DNA of 64,000 nt from Primula veris (GCA_963682055.1 OY821744.1:31038967-31102966), one strand, 5' to 3'. Counted from the stretch's first letter, positions 12,548 to 26,184 are shown. The notes: a model not told the origin generated them from the letters alone. Numbers and translations: made by a program.

Positions 12548-15280
12548 TTATTAGTTTATGTGAAATTTCCTTAGGAGACCTGCCAAGTTTTTTTTTTTCA
12601 AAAAAGCCCCTGCAAAAACCGATGTTACACAAAGAGAAGGTTAAATAAGAGACCAGAAAGAAAACTGCCGTTCATTTAATTTTGAAAAAAAATCTTACGG
12701 TCATTTAACTTAACAAAAAAACTGTCCGCTACATCTCTCTTTACTTTTGCAATTTCCATTACTCGGTTCCTTCTTTTTCTCTTATTCTCTGTTAAACTAG
12801 AAACTACAAAAACATAAAACATTGAAAATAGGGCAAATGTAATCATAATTAAGCTTATTTGCATTTTTATTTCATTTATTTTGTTTTGCATTTTTTTTTA
12901 TTCAGTACAAGCGGTACAGAGACAATAGTACATGGATACATTAAAGAATATGTTACATGTTACTTTTTTTTTTATAGGAAATGTTACATGTTACTTATTA
13001 CGCTTTAAAATATCATTCAGACATTCTAAAAAAAAAACATTTTGACACCTCAAGTATGGGTGAAAGGTGTACGAAACACATTTCACTCACATATGATATG
13101 TGTATCATCAGCCTACGAGTAGTATTAATTTCGGATATGGTTTCAAAGTACATTTTTTCCGATATAGAACACCCATATTAATAAACTAATTTGAACCATT
13201 TATCGGAAAATTGGGTGGTATACACCAAGGTTTTTTAGATGAGTAAGCCATAAACTAATTTTACCTGAGAGAAAAAAATGCTTATAAGAAAAAAGAACAT
13301 TAATCAATCTCATGATCTTTTAGATGAGATGCAAATCATTAGGTCGAATACACAAATCTATAAATCCACTACTAAACAACGGTAAGCAGCCAAGCACTAA
13401 TACACTTAAATTATATATGAAATGTTTATAGCGAATTCTTCAACATAGTCGCTATAAAACAACCAATATCTTTCCCTTAAAACGGAAACATCGGAATCTC
13501 GAATAATGAGTTGATTCCTATTTCCCTTTTGTGATAAACGTAACCATAAGTCACGAACAGCTGGAAAATCTTAATACGATCCATATATATATTCCATTTT
13601 TTGTAATTAAACTGTAATTCCAAAAGCCTCCAACAACTGGTGTCTTCGTGTGATATCGTATCTACACAATTAAGCTTTGTAGAATACTAGGATTAGATAT
13701 TTGGATGTGCTTTGTATTCATGCAACATTTGATTTTCATAGTAATAACTAATAAGAATGTAAAGAACTTATTAAAATATAACAATTTGCGGCAGAAGCCA
13801 ATAAAAAGTTTGGTTCAACATTTGCTTCCGTAAGGAGCTCTCACCCAAGAAGACGAGATGGAGAACTCGCCCGATTTTACAGTGGCGAATCTATGAAGTT
13901 TTGAAGAAAGGGGGATTAGAAGGAATGAGTGAATAAAAATAAAAATGAATGCCCTTTTATATTTCAAGAAAATGGCATAAAAACTAAATAAATTTACTAA
14001 AATTTGGCCTATTTCTTAAATATATCTTGGAGTTGGCTAAATCTGAAATATTTTCATTTTTTTTTGTCTTGATCTTAATTTTTCCAATTTTGTTGCCACC
14101 TCTAAACCCACTTGGCTCCCACCACTTGTTTGTTTTATAAAAACAACAAAACCAGGTTTGATATCTAATTATGATGCAAAATGACATTTTTATTATACTC
14201 AATATTCAACTACCATGAACATCGTGTTCTGAATTATTCATATCCTTGTTATCCTAGTCCCTGTGAATCTGTGATACTATACAGATCAATGAGCATATGG
14301 GATTTGGAAATTAAAAAATAAATAAAAATACGACCATGTCGACATGTTTCGATATAAATATATCTATATTACTAATATTCTAGATTATAGCTAATAGATA
14401 ATTACGATTTATATTGATTATCGATAATAATACACATTTAGCAATGGCATATTAAAGACCTATGCGTGCATAAAATATATAAAAAAGAAACACTATTATC
14501 TGTGACAAATAAAAATGAAAAGAAATTCTGTAATTATAAGATGCGTGATACAACTATTTTTTTCTTTAGGTAAGTAAAAATAATATACTACATGTGAAAA
14601 TATAAAAGACGGGTAATCCTAAATTATTTTATGTTTACACCTCTAAATAGTTAAACAGATAACATTTGGTATTAAAATATCAATATCGATCGTTATAACT
14701 TCTACGGTTATATATAATTATATACCATTGTTTGTTTTATATTATTATTGTATTGTCAATACAATTAAGTTATCAAACAGTTTAATTTTATGTGATGACA
14801 TGAACTTTTAAACTAAGAACAGCTCAACATACCTAATTAAAGAAGGCAATTAAGTTGTTATTATTTCAATAAAGTATGATACGGTGACATTATGGCCACC
14901 CACTCTCCTTCATAATGCACTTAAACAAGTTAAAAGCTGACTGAGCTTTTATCTATTTATTTATTTTCGTTGATATCACTACTTTGGAAGGTGTTTTCAT
15001 CATTTTGGTAGTCATTACTTTATATGGTAATCGGGGTGTGTTCATTAATAAATGTTAAAAAATTGTAAAAAGAAATTCTAAAGTCATTGATTTCATCATT
15101 TTGTTAATAACTACTATTAAAAAATATTAATTTCCAAGTTTTTATAACTTTTTAAAATTTCTTAGTTTATCCGGGCATTTTAAAAGATATAATTCAAAAA
15201 ACTAAAACTAAAATACTTTTTTTTTTCTTTTTGTTTCATTTATAAATAAATTAAATTAGTAATTAATAAAAAACTAAAAA
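12548..15280. other. intergenic, no gene seen
   Basis: AT-rich with many stop codons on all frames. A CAGTGGCGAATC phrase near 13880 resembles the end of the hAT-like family seen at 23588, but I saw no partner end. Confidence 0.5.
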
Positions 15281-15289
15281 GAAAATCAA

Positions 15290-15830
15290 TGACTTATTAA
15301 GAAAGCAAAGGTAATGTCACGCTAAAAATGAAAAAAATATATATATTCACACCATCGTTGATTGACTGTAGTCTCAATAACGTCATGAGATTATGAAAGA
15401 TGGAGTATTTATTTATTTATTTAAAATTTGTCATTGTAAAAGGGAAGACCCGGCATTATTACTATTTTGTTTAAGACAAGAGGCTTTTATTCACACGGGT
15501 ATTAATTAATGTAATAATGGAAAGAGTTAAAAGTCTAGAAAAATTAAACAGAACCGGCGATTACTAAAAAAAATTTAGAAAAAGATTAATGAGTTACATG
15601 AGAAAGCAAGGTAGAGTTTTGACTAACTTTAAAAGAAATTATAATTAATGTTCACTATATTATGAAAGAGACTGTTTTATTTAAAATTTGCCATTGTAAA
15701 CTAACTACTCCTAAATAAATAAAAAAAAAGGGGAAGAGTCGGGAAAAAAATTACTCCATTTGTTTAAGACAAGAGCTTTTATTCACACCGGTATTAATTA
15801 ATGTAATAATGGAAAAAGCAATAAAAAACC
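15290..15830. repeat. diverged tandem duplication, period about 295 bp
   Basis: The phrases ATTTGYCATTGTAAA, TTTGTTTAAGACAAGAG, CTTTTATTCACACSGGTATT and AATTAATGTAATAATGGAAA occur in the same order near 15427-15525 and again near 15680-15815. An upstream shared segment (GAGAAAGCAAGGTA-like) is near 15300 and 15600. No coding potential. Confidence 0.65.
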
Positions 15831-16340
15831 AGCTTTGTGACTTTCACCCCACGTTTTGAATTTACTCATTTAGTGAAACCATAACTATCAAACTTTTGTA
15901 AATAACCCCAAAAGTTCATCTTTAAAATGTCATAACTTTCTATTCATTTGTATGTTTTACAAAATAATTTGTTTTATATATATAGTTTATCATTGCACAC
16001 GGGTTCAGATTACAATTATCGTAAAAAAATTCATCAAAATAGGTTTTATTAAACAAATAGTCAAAAAACTATTTTTTGTGTCTTTTCGTAAAAACATTAC
16101 TTGACATGCATGAATATCAAATAACTGATTATATTCAATGAAAAAAATCAACCAAAACGTATCATCGAGTATACATTCATATCGTTTAAAAGATGGCACG
16201 TGGGTTATTTGCAAAAGTATGATAATTTATGAGGGTTAATTGCAAGAATCGATAGTTAGTGGAGGTTATTTGCAAATGAACTCCATAGTTTAAGGGGGTA
16301 ATTTTCATTTTACTTAAATTCATTTATTGATCACTACGAG

Positions 16341-16347
16341 TATAAAA
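16341..16347 (+). promoter_or_regulatory. putative TATA box of MLO1-like gene
   Basis: TATAAAA lies 102 bases upstream of the MLO start codon, leaving a plausible short leader. Assigned by position and consensus only. Confidence 0.5.
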
Positions 16348-16448
16348 AAGTGTCGCATTCATTTCTCAAGAACACAGACACAGTGTTAGATATATAGATA
16401 TATAGGTATAGATATAGAGAGAGAAAGAGTAGGGAGAAATATATATTA

Positions 16449-19400
16449 ATGGCAGGCGGGGGAACGGGAGAGCAGACGTCGCTGGAGTTTACTCCGACGT
16501 GGGTTGTCGCAGCCATATGCACGCTCATCGTCGGCATTTCCCTCGCCGTCGAACGCTTCATCCACTTCTCCGGCAAGGCATGACATGGCATTACATATAT
16601 AAATGCATATACATATACATTAATGCATATACTGATATACATATACGTGTACGTGTACGTGTACGTATACGTATCAGTGTTTTAAAAAGCGAAATCTTAG
16701 CTTAAGATTTTTTGTAAGCGTAAAACGCGTTGGCTTTTTGAGTGGCCTAAAAAACGGCAAAACGAGCTTTTATTGGCTTATAGCTTTTTTCAGGTTTTAA
16801 ATTGAGTTTTTTAACTACGAAGCACATTTTTAAAAAAACATATACATATATATATGTATGTATGCATATATATATATACATCCCGGCTTTGGGTAAGCGA
16901 GAGGAGTCGCCTGACTGGGGTGATAGACAGAAATTAATATTTTTATTGAAAAAAACTATATAAAAGGCCAATGGGTGATTTTTTGTTTGTCCAGACTAAG
17001 GAAATGTTAATATACGTATGTATATTGCATGTTTGGCAAGTGCTTCTATTCTTAGGTGTTTAGCTTTTTGTTTAAGAAATATTAGGAGTGTTTGGTTTAC
17101 CAGTTATTTAGCTTTTAAAAAGCTAACTTTTAGGTAAAAAAAGGCTAAACAAAAGCTCAAAGGCAGAGAAGTTAGGTATTTGATGTTTTATTTAAGCTTT
17201 GTGACGGAAAAATTACAAGAAGTTTTCTAATAAAAGTTGTTTCTATAGTTGTAAGTCATCTGTAAGAGGACATAATAAGTAGAAAATGACTTATGAAGAA
17301 ATAATAAATCATGAGTCACTTATAATAAGTAAAAAGGGTAGTTTTTTTTATATATTCCGGTAAGCAAAAGGGTATTTTGAAGCAAGCTTTTTACGGGACC
17401 ATAATTTATATCATTTATAAAACGTGCTTATTTGGACTGGATTTGCTATTTGATTTGGAATGATTTTGAGAAGTGATTTGATTAAATGACGTAATTGCAG
17501 TATCTGAAGAGGAAGAATCAAAAGTCACTGTTCCAAGCCTTGCAGAAAATCAAAGAAGGTTTGCATCTTTTGTTGATTAATTACATTTATTAATATGCTT
17601 ATTGTCTATATTATAAACTCAGCCTTTTCGATTTTTTTGCTTAGAAAACTGACTGGATCTTTTCTTGTTTTTTCCCCTGAAAAGCTAGAAGTTAAAGCTG
17701 GATGAACACACGTCATCTCTTTATCTCCGCTCTGAAAGGATTTTTTTTTTATAACTTTTTGCTTAAAATCTTCAACCAAACAATATCTCTAGGGAATATT
17801 ATTTTTTTTTACTTCTATTAGTTTGCCTGAGAAAAGACTGGCGGATCTTGCTAATAAGAGATTTTGTCTTAGTTAGTTTGTACAAAGAATAAAAGTTCAG
17901 CTTCAAAGCTTGAAAGGCTAATTCACCGTAGCTTAAAAACAGAAACAAAGGCACGCATAAAAATACTGCCAGTTAACCGAGCATATTGGCTCAGTTCATT
18001 TGCCTTTAAAGCTGTGTGGCACTAATGGACTTGTTTGTTGCAGTTTTTAAACTCTGGTCTTTTGCTTATAGCTTATCTCAATTGGTTGATAATTTTAGAT
18101 GCTGACCTTTTTTGGTCTTTTCAGCTGAAAAAAGCTAGATGATTTAAGAAGTATGGACCCAGTTTTTTTCTTAACCTCGGAAAAACTCAGCTTATTTGCT
18201 CAAGGCTTCAAGATAACAACCCTTACTTTCATTTTGTTGTTTTAACTCCTAAAAGAGCTAAAACATTAAGGTTTAACCCGTAGCTTTTAACTTTTTTTAC
18301 TGCCTTAAAAAAATATTTTTTAATCTTCTTTGTTTCCCGTAAATTCTACATTCAGATAAATTGTACGATTTGCTACTTGTCTACTTTAAATAAACTAAAC
18401 TAATTTTCCACGAAAAAAACTCATTTTTCTTTTTTGTGGTGGATGCAGAGTTGATGCTGTTGGGGTTTATATCTCTGCTACTAACTGTGTTCCAGAACAG
18501 AATCACCAAGATTTGTGTGAACGAGAGTTTGACACGTCACTTTCTTCCTTGTAACTATGAAGATAAATTCTCCCACGGAGAAGAGTCTTCTTCGAACGAA
18601 AACGAATCAACTAGCCACCATAGGCGACTTTTAGCTGAAGAGGCCTTGAAGATTGGTTACTGTGCTGCTAAGGTAATTATATTTAGTATTTATAATCTGT
18701 ACGCGTATGCATATGGTTTAAGGACAGTAGGAGTTAGTTATCTTGAAGTTAGGCCTTGTTTAGCTAGGGCTTTAACACTCACCTTTTTTGTTTTTTCCTA
18801 TTCAAGCTAAGACTGCATTTGGTTCACCAGCAATATACCGAGGAGCTTTTCGGATTTTTGGCTTGAATAAGCCAGAATTATTTGTATGTTATTTTTTCGT
18901 AAATTAGCCATGTGGCTAGAGTCTCCTTTGATATATTTTTTATCTACTGTACAGAATAAGGCTCCATTGCTGTCTGTTGAAGCACTGCACCATCTGCATA
19001 TCTTCATCTTTGTGCTTGCTATTGTCCATGTGACATTTTGTGTCCTCACAGTTGTATTTGGAGGAGCAAGGGTGAATTTGAATTTATACTACCTGTCTAC
19101 CCATCATCTCTGACTGTTTCTTATTATACATTATAATGTAATCTTCTGTTGTAACTTCTTTTATCTTCTGCAATGTAGATACGTCAATGGAAAAAATGGG
19201 AAGATTCGATTGCTAAAGATAACTACGATGCTCAACAATGTGAGAGTTTTTCCCTATTCAAGTTTGATTTTCTTTCCTCCTTTAGTTTTTTTTGTTTGTG
19301 TGTGTGTGTGTGAGTTTGTGCACTTAGGAGACACGTTGATAAACATTCAAATTAGTCAACCACTTCACAAATCTATGAAGAAACCTTTAAAGTGTTTAAT

Positions 19401-22400
19401 ATTAGCATATGTTACTAATCAAAAGGCATGATTCAGTTATCAAGTCATTCAACTACATCTCCATGCGTTACATAATTCCAGGTATAAATCACAGAGATAT
19501 TTAAGATTTCAACAGTTACAAATGTAATTATTTGTGGTTATTACTGTTATGGAAACAAAGAAATCAGGGAAGAGGTATGGATGGAAAACTAAGCAAAGAA
19601 AACTGAAGGATGGAATCAGCCTGCTCATGCCTGTACTACTTGTTAGCTGTTGCATCTGCATTTTTATGCTTCATGCCTAACCTTTTTCTTCTGAAAATAG
19701 CCGTTACATAATGCAATAATGCTTTTTCGATTATTCAGCTCTGGAACCACCAAAACTCACTCATGTACACCAGCATGCCTTTATAAGAGGCCGTTTTCTG
19801 GGAATTGGCAAAAACTCGGGTATCTTGGGTTGGTTGGTAAGTTCTTAATACCTCTACTTATCTACGAAAGATGTTTTCTGAAAAACTGTGATAACAAAGT
19901 CAATATTTAATGGTACTATGGGGCTACAGGGCATCATGTTTCAGCCTATTTGCTGATTTCTCTTTATTCTTAGTCCGATTATTTTGTACATTTTTATTTA
20001 GGACATTTTCTAAAAGAGTTTGAGAAGATGACTTTATACTGGATAAATTGTGCCTCTATTAATATGACATACTGATATGGCCGACTAAGATTGCTGTCTG
20101 CTTTTGTAATTTTTCAGCATTCTTTTTTAAAGCAATTTTATGCATCTGTCACCAGATCGGATTATATGGCACTGAGGCTTGGCTTTATTATGGTAAAAAA
20201 TAATTAAATTAATTCTTAATTATGAGTGTTTAAATTGGTGTTCCAGCTATTAGTGAATGCTATTTATGATTTCTCTGCAGACACATTGCAGGGGTAACCC
20301 AAAATTCAACTTCCACAAGTATATGATCCGTGCCCTGGAAGATGATTTTAAGAGAGTTGTCGGAATAAGGCAAGTGGTAACTACTCATTTCTTGTTTCTG
20401 TAGCTGTTTTAAATCTACGCATTGTCATTATCATATACTAAGATCTGATTTTGCTTGTTGCAGTTGGTACTTGTGGATTTTTGTTATCATATTCTTGCTA
20501 CTGAACGTTAGTGGTATGTTTCTTATTCTATGACGCTATTTAAAATTTATAGCCGGACATGTCAACCTTGAAAAACTGTCTTCTTGTGATTTAACTCTAG
20601 TTAATTAAGGGCATGCTCAGCTGCAGCTTTTAGGCAAATAAGCTGGGTTTTCTTATTAGAAAAGTCTGGTTAATCTAACTTAAAGCTTCCCGCGCTTCTA
20701 GCCTTTTCTGGCCTAAAACTGGAAAAGTTTGGCAGTTAATCTAATCAACCAATATAGTCTATCTTTTAAGCAAAGAAAAAGAGAGAGGCCTAAGTCTATT
20801 TTGGCTCCGCCTCTCTCTCACCGTTTTCCTGTGCCTAAAACTTAAAACTTGTTTGCGGTCGTATACAGTTACACTGATACCAATATTCTGACATTCGAAT
20901 ATTTTTTGGCAAAAAGTTTCAAGTTTGTTTGATTATGCAATTCTCAGATGAGTGGGTTTATGTATCTTTCCTAGTATTTTTTTTTTTGCCTTGTCAAGTA
21001 CATCTCAAATATGAGCTAGAACTTGTATCGTATTTTTTTTTTGCAGGGTGGCACACATATTTCTGGATAGCTTTCATTCCCTTCACTGTAAGTCATTCTA
21101 GCGTCTTTCTATCAGGCCATGCATTACTAATTATCATATAGTTCTACTCAGTCCTTCAACCACTTGCTAAAAGTTATGTCCAATTTATCTCTATGTTTTT
21201 GTAATAAAATAGTTTATAAGTCATATGTAGCTTCTGCTTGCTGTCGGAACTAAGCTAGAGCATGTGATCAGTCAATTGGCTCATGAAGTTGCAGAGAAAC
21301 ATATCGCAATAGAGGGAGAATTGGTTGTTAGACCTTCAGATGATCATTTTTGGTTTAGTCGACCCCGTCTTGTACTTTTTCTGATACATTTTATTCTCTT
21401 CCAAAATGCTTTCGAGATTGCATTTTTCTTTTGGATTTTGGTAAGTTATTTATTTATCTGTCACATTTAGTAAAATCACAAGTCACTTGACTTGGTATTT
21501 AGGAATATTAACATTTATATGTTTTTGTCCATTCAGGTCCAATATGGTTTTGACTCTTGTATAATGGGACAAGTTCGTTTCATTGTACCTCGGCTTGTTA
21601 TAGGGTAACAAATTCTCTTTTATTTTGATCATTTCTCTGAATCTTGGTCTTTGTATATTTTGGACAGACAAACAAACAAACAAACAAGAAAATTGTAATA
21701 TTTTAGATTTTTCTTGACATTACTTTTTGGTCTTCCAGGGTCATTATTCAGGTCCTTTGCAGTTATAGCACCCTCCCACTCTATGCCATTGTGACACAGG
21801 TAATAAAAGCTGATTGTAATATATACCCATATATCAAGTTAACATATGATTTCCTCTTCTAAATGAAATTAACGAACACTTGGTAGGCCCAATTTTGTGT
21901 AATTATGGTGTTTTCTACGTTTTCGAATTGACTTTGAATTAATTTTTTAATTTTTTCTAGAATAAGAAAAGTAGTTTGGTGTAAAGTCACGTAGCTTGTT
22001 CTTTTGGATTGTATGAAAGTAAGTAACAGTTTGGGAGAGGCTAATGTAACAATTTGAGAAAGATGGACTTGACTTAAAATTCAAGAAGAGGAAATTAGTT
22101 TTTGGTAAAAAAAATCTTCGAAAAAGTTGAAAACCTAACCAAAACTTTGGCTCTTATATTTGCTGTTTCACCTTCATTTGTATCCCTGTATACAATTAAA
22201 ATTTGAAAACAGAAGATATAGATACTCTCCATTATCAAGCACAGCGCTAATTTTACTTGCTTCTTTTAATATATATATTCTTCTTATTCTTTCACGAGAC
22301 TTTAGAGAACACCGCAGTTTTGTTCATTTGTTTCCACACTGATTTTCTGAAATGGAAACTTAGAAAATATTCACTTTTAAATAAGGATTCAATTGTTGGT

Positions 22401-22668
22401 TATTGTCTTATTTTTATTCTTTTGGCTTGATGAAATGAAGATGGGGAGCTCTTTCAAGAAATCTATATTTGAGGAGCACGTACAAGTTGGTCTTGTCGGT
22501 TGGGCCCAGAAAGTGAAGAAAAAAACCCAGCTTAAGGCAGCGGCAGCAGCAGCTAACGGCTCTGCCACCTCACCTAATGGCTCTTCTTCTGTTGCTGGAA
22601 TTCAACTGGGACGAGTATCTGGCGGGCCAGCTGAAGTAGAAGAGGTTCAGCCTAAAACTACTTCATAA
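16449..22668 (+). CDS. MLO1: MLO1-like seven-transmembrane protein (complete, 14 exons, 502 aa)
   Basis: Exons: 16449-16577, 17501-17558, 18449-18672, 18955-19071, 19179-19239, 19739-19836, 20118-20192, 20281-20369, 20464-20513, 21047-21087, 21231-21440, 21537-21604, 21739-21799, 22441-22668. The conceptual protein follows Arabidopsis MLO1 closely. It has LEFTPTWVVA at residues 12-21, ELMLLGFISLLLTVFQ after the first loop, EALHHLHIFIFVLA, RALEDDFKRVVGISWYLWIF, and QVLCSYSTLPLYAIVTQMGS before the cytosolic tail. The tail carries the calmodulin-binding segment around Trp448 (VGLVGWAQKVKKK), then a low-complexity Ala/Ser/Gly end. Known for the family: plasma-membrane proteins with seven TM helices and calmodulin control. 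This clade (MLO1/13/15 type, by similarity) is not the powdery-mildew susceptibility clade. Introns 1 and 8 have GC donors (AAG|GCATGA and AAG|GCAAGT), because no GT donor keeps frame. Confidence 0.95.
16592..16676. repeat. ATAC/GTAC-type microsatellite in MLO intron 1
   Basis: Runs of ATACAT grade into (TACGTG)n and TACGTATACG directly after the GC donor of intron 1. A simple repeat. Confidence 0.85.
16673..16830. repeat. short interspersed repeat, copy 1 (second copy near 41107-41285)
   Basis: Contains TTTTAAAAAGCGAAATCTTAG, GCGTAAAA and CGAGCTTTTAT. A related block lies in PDR intron 3 near 41107-41285 with the same order of phrases, ending AGCGAGCTTTCTAAAAC, roughly inverted to its start. 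Probably a MITE family. Boundaries are approximate. Confidence 0.5.
17640..18260. repeat. cluster of AGCTTTTA-rich MITE-like fragments in MLO intron 2
   Basis: Intron 2 is full of CAGCTTAAAAC, AAAGCTAGA and GGTTAAAGCTT-type phrases that also recur at 9780-9870, 10420-10850, 17090-17180, 20606-20760 and 55072-55330. Together they look like remnants of one non-autonomous transposon family (clearest copy at 55188). Confidence 0.4.
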
Positions 22669-23587
22669 GTTACTTAAATTATGATAAGTGCATACAAATA
22701 TACAACTGTTATACAAGTTTATATTATGAGATTTAGGATTATGACAATATTCACAGGCAGGTGCACTTTTTTGTTGTTTTATTCAGTTGAGGTCTGTATA
22801 CTATAAGAGTCGCGGCTTATGGCAATGCTGACTGATTTATGTAAGCCTAGGGCATATATCACAATGTGTATGCCTTTGTTCAAGTTAGAAATGAGCTAAT
22901 TATTTATACATACTCTCGAGTCTGGAGTGATGCATATTGCTCATACGAGCGCTTCGTTCTCATATGAACTCTGCACGCAAATAGATGAGCTGACGAGGTA
23001 GGATATATTGAAAACTTTTCTGACGAGATTTTACGCCTGTGCGTTTTTTAGTATCAAGTCCACCTCGTGTATACTGTATTTATGTTGTAAAATTTGCCCT
23101 TTTTTCTTATTAGTACTCAACCAAAAATCCACTAATATTTTCAAACAGTAGCATTAATTCAGGATATCGTTTTTTTAAAACCAATAGTGATCAATATGAA
23201 TTTGCGTATTAAATATTGTAAATTTAAGATCAAGATCTGGAATTGCATTGGGTATATACAATGTGATATTGTTGACTTTTATAAGGTTCAACAGGATTCA
23301 AAATCGGTAAGAATATCTTTTTTGATACGGCTCGGTCAAAATTAAAATTTCCCTTAAAAACTGTGTCAATTTGAAACCTAAGAGCAATCTCAACAGTCAG
23401 TCCTAATATATATACCTCTACATAATCTCTATAAATTAATAACTTTCTAAAATAATATTTTTTTTCGGTTCCGACTTGTATCAATGTAAAAAGTTACTAA
23501 TTTCGATAAATTAATAAGATAATAAATTTTCGAAAGATCCAAATATAAATATTTAGTCTACATAAATTAATAATTTTCCAAAATGAT
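22669..23587. other. 3' flank of MLO1-like gene, intergenic
   Basis: The first ~200 bases are likely 3' UTR. No further gene or recognisable element. Confidence 0.45.
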
Positions 23588-24488
23588 CAAGGGCGGAGCC
23601 AGGACCAAATGTTTAAGGTTGCAAAATTATAAGCACATAATACTTTTCAAAGTGTAAAGAACGGAAAAACCGGAATTTATGTATTTTTTACCCTGGTTTC
23701 GTAATTTTTCTTTTTTTTATCCGGTTTCTATTTTTATTTTTATTTTGGTCAATTTTAACTTTCTTTTTTCAAACTTTCAAAAAACCGCAGTAATAAAGAC
23801 ACATGCAGTCACATGTCGAAAGTTTAAGAATTTGAAAATTGACCAAAAACAAAATAAAATTAAAATTAAAAACCAAGATAAAATAAATAAAAATTAAGAA
23901 AGTACGAAAAAAAAGTCTGAAGAAACGAAGGTATAGAAAGGCAAAATTAAGAAACCAAACTATTTAAAGGAAAAATATGAAGATATGAATGTATACAAAT
24001 ATTAAAAACCCGAAAAAACCAAACTTATATTAAATACTCAAGTTCACGTATACTCACTTTGCATAGACATATACGAATAACTGAATATCTGTTACACAAT
24101 TTCATTATACTTAATTTGTTTACAAACTACCAAAAGTTATTTAAATTTTATTTGCTACCACCACAATATGTTATTATTATTATTATTGTTGTAGTTTAAT
24201 TTTTTTCAAATATATATGTATCACGTACGAACATGGTATATAAGTTAGAGTCACGGAGTTTTCATTTGTTTGTTACCTTTTTAATTAGTAAAATTAGCAG
24301 GACATACAAAAATCATAATATATTATTGCAGTAACAATATATAATTTTGAAAGGGGTTGTCAAAAATATTTAAGTGGTTGCCAAAATACATTATATAATA
24401 AATTGGAAAACATTAATAAAATAAAATAAATTCTGAAAACTATGAAATTACGGTGGCAACCCCTTGTCACATACATGTTCCGCCACTG
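23588..24488. mobile_element. hAT-like non-autonomous element (~0.9 kb)
   Basis: The left end reads CAAGGGCGGAGCCAGGA and the right end GTTCCGCCACTG, i.e. imperfect inverted termini of the common plant CAGTGGCGGAGCCA type. Flanks are AAAATGAT (23580-23587) and AAATTGAT (24489-24496), 7 of 8 matching, which fits the 8-bp target duplication of hAT elements. No transposase coding. Confidence 0.55.
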
Positions 24489-24899
24489 AAATTGATAAGC
24501 ATCATTGGACGATTTAGTGAAATAAGGCTCTCTATCGTATAATTCTTCTTAAATTTTAAATCTACTTGCAGTTCATTCCTTATTTTAACGTATGCAATAT
24601 CTATTATTAGTTTTCTACACAGTTTATGATGTAGAAAAACTTATATAATATTAAGTGAAGCCGTGTATTTGGTTTTAATAAAGAGTTTAACGAGTATTCT
24701 TAGTAAATATGTAATAAGTTTTATGTTATTAACAATATATTTATTGAATTGATAAAAAAACTCTTTATTAATAATAAATTATTAATTTATCTATTAATTA
24801 ATACCTCTACAAATTAATAAATATTCATGGTCCCATGAATAATTTATAGAAGTTTTACTGTATATTAGTATGTTTTAGATTTAAAAACACAAGGAGATA

Positions 24900-26020
24900 T
24901 GAGGGTTGTTTGGTAATCACTTAAAAGCATACTTTTTAATACTTTTGCTTTAAAAAAGTAAATTGTGTTTGGTTTGAATATAAAAAGTATGCTTATTGAA
25001 AAAGCATACTTTTTAGAAGTATGAATTACCTTACTTTTGCAATATTTGCTACTTTTCAGTACTAGGCATTGTTTTCTTCTTTTTTTCAATAAAGTAACTC
25101 AGTCCAACTTCTTTTTTTTTGGCGAATAACTTATTTTTCTCATTCTATCATATTTAAGTTCACTTTTTTTTTTCAAGTTAAGTGATATCTATGTATCAGT
25201 CCAAAGACAGAAATCTTCTGAAAATCATTTCCTTCTTTTTGACACAATTCAATTGCTAGATATTACTATCCATCGCATGCATCAGTGATGAGTAGTAAAA
25301 AGGCAAAATGTTAATTAAAGACTGTTAAAACTAAAAGTTAGATATGAGTTTGGAGGGAGGTGATGATGATCAAGAAATAATCATTTTCTTCAACCTAACG
25401 ACATGCCTTCATATGATATGAAAAAACAAATTGTTGTGATTAGTGGCTCAATGGCCTTATATATATATGCATGACTTTATTCGTAGGCATAATTTGAAAT
25501 TTTCTGATCCGGAATACAATAATGTAAATACGTAACAGATACGTAGAAGATTGCAGTTCATCTTCGAAAAACTTTCCTCGGAATGGGGGCATTATTTTAG
25601 GCGACGATAAATATATCAAAATACGTAGAAATGAAATTTGTAACCAAATTTGCATGAGTGTGAAAAACAAAAGAAGAAACCGTTAGTATGTAATTTTGTC
25701 AATTCCAAGCCCGTTTTATTAACGTTACAATATAAATATATATATATATATATATGTGTGTGTGTCTATTTTCTATACGTGTTGTGATTTATTTAATTTG
25801 TTAAATGATTAACATGAAAACTATAATAGTCATTTAAAATGAAAAAAAAAAGTAAAATAAAATAAAATTACCAAACAGTATTTTTACTTAAAAGTATACT
25901 TTTACATAATCTAATAATCTATCAAACAACAATTACATAATTATTAAAAATATACTTTTATACCTCTATCTTAAAAAATATATTTTTGTACTTTTACTTA
26001 CACTAACAAAGAAGCCCATA
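24900..26020. repeat. AT-rich region with inverted AAGTATACTTTT-type ends
   Basis: GTTTGGTAATCACTTAAAAGCATAC near 24907 is matched in inverted sense by ATTACCAAACAGTATTTTTACT near 25868. Both flanks are dense in AAAAGTATGCTTTT phrases. It may be two related MITEs or the ends of one ~1.1-kb element; not resolved. (TA)n/(TG)n lies near 25736-25765. Confidence 0.35.
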
Positions 26021-26184
26021 GAAAATATCTCTTTATGAAAGTATAAAATCTAGGGGGAATACGATACATTACAATTTTATTTCCTAACAAGGCTCATTCT
26101 AGAAAAAAGATTCACATTTGGTCCCCCACTCCTTCGGAGATGGTGGTGGTATTAGGGATTCATGACTGGTTTCTAATATATATA

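Noticed and set aside
16499..16705. Plus-strand frame overlapping MLO exon 1 with Arg-Val repeats
   Set aside because: Out of frame with the MLO start and made of the intron-1 microsatellite.
20361..20380. Alternative GT donor (GTAACT, 20377) for MLO exon 8
   Set aside because: Using it would add 8 bases and put the conserved SWYLWIF segment out of frame, so the GC donor eight bases earlier is preferred.
23679..23897. 72-codon frame, Phe- and Lys-rich
   Set aside because: Low-complexity AT-rich translation inside an hAT-like element; no family features.
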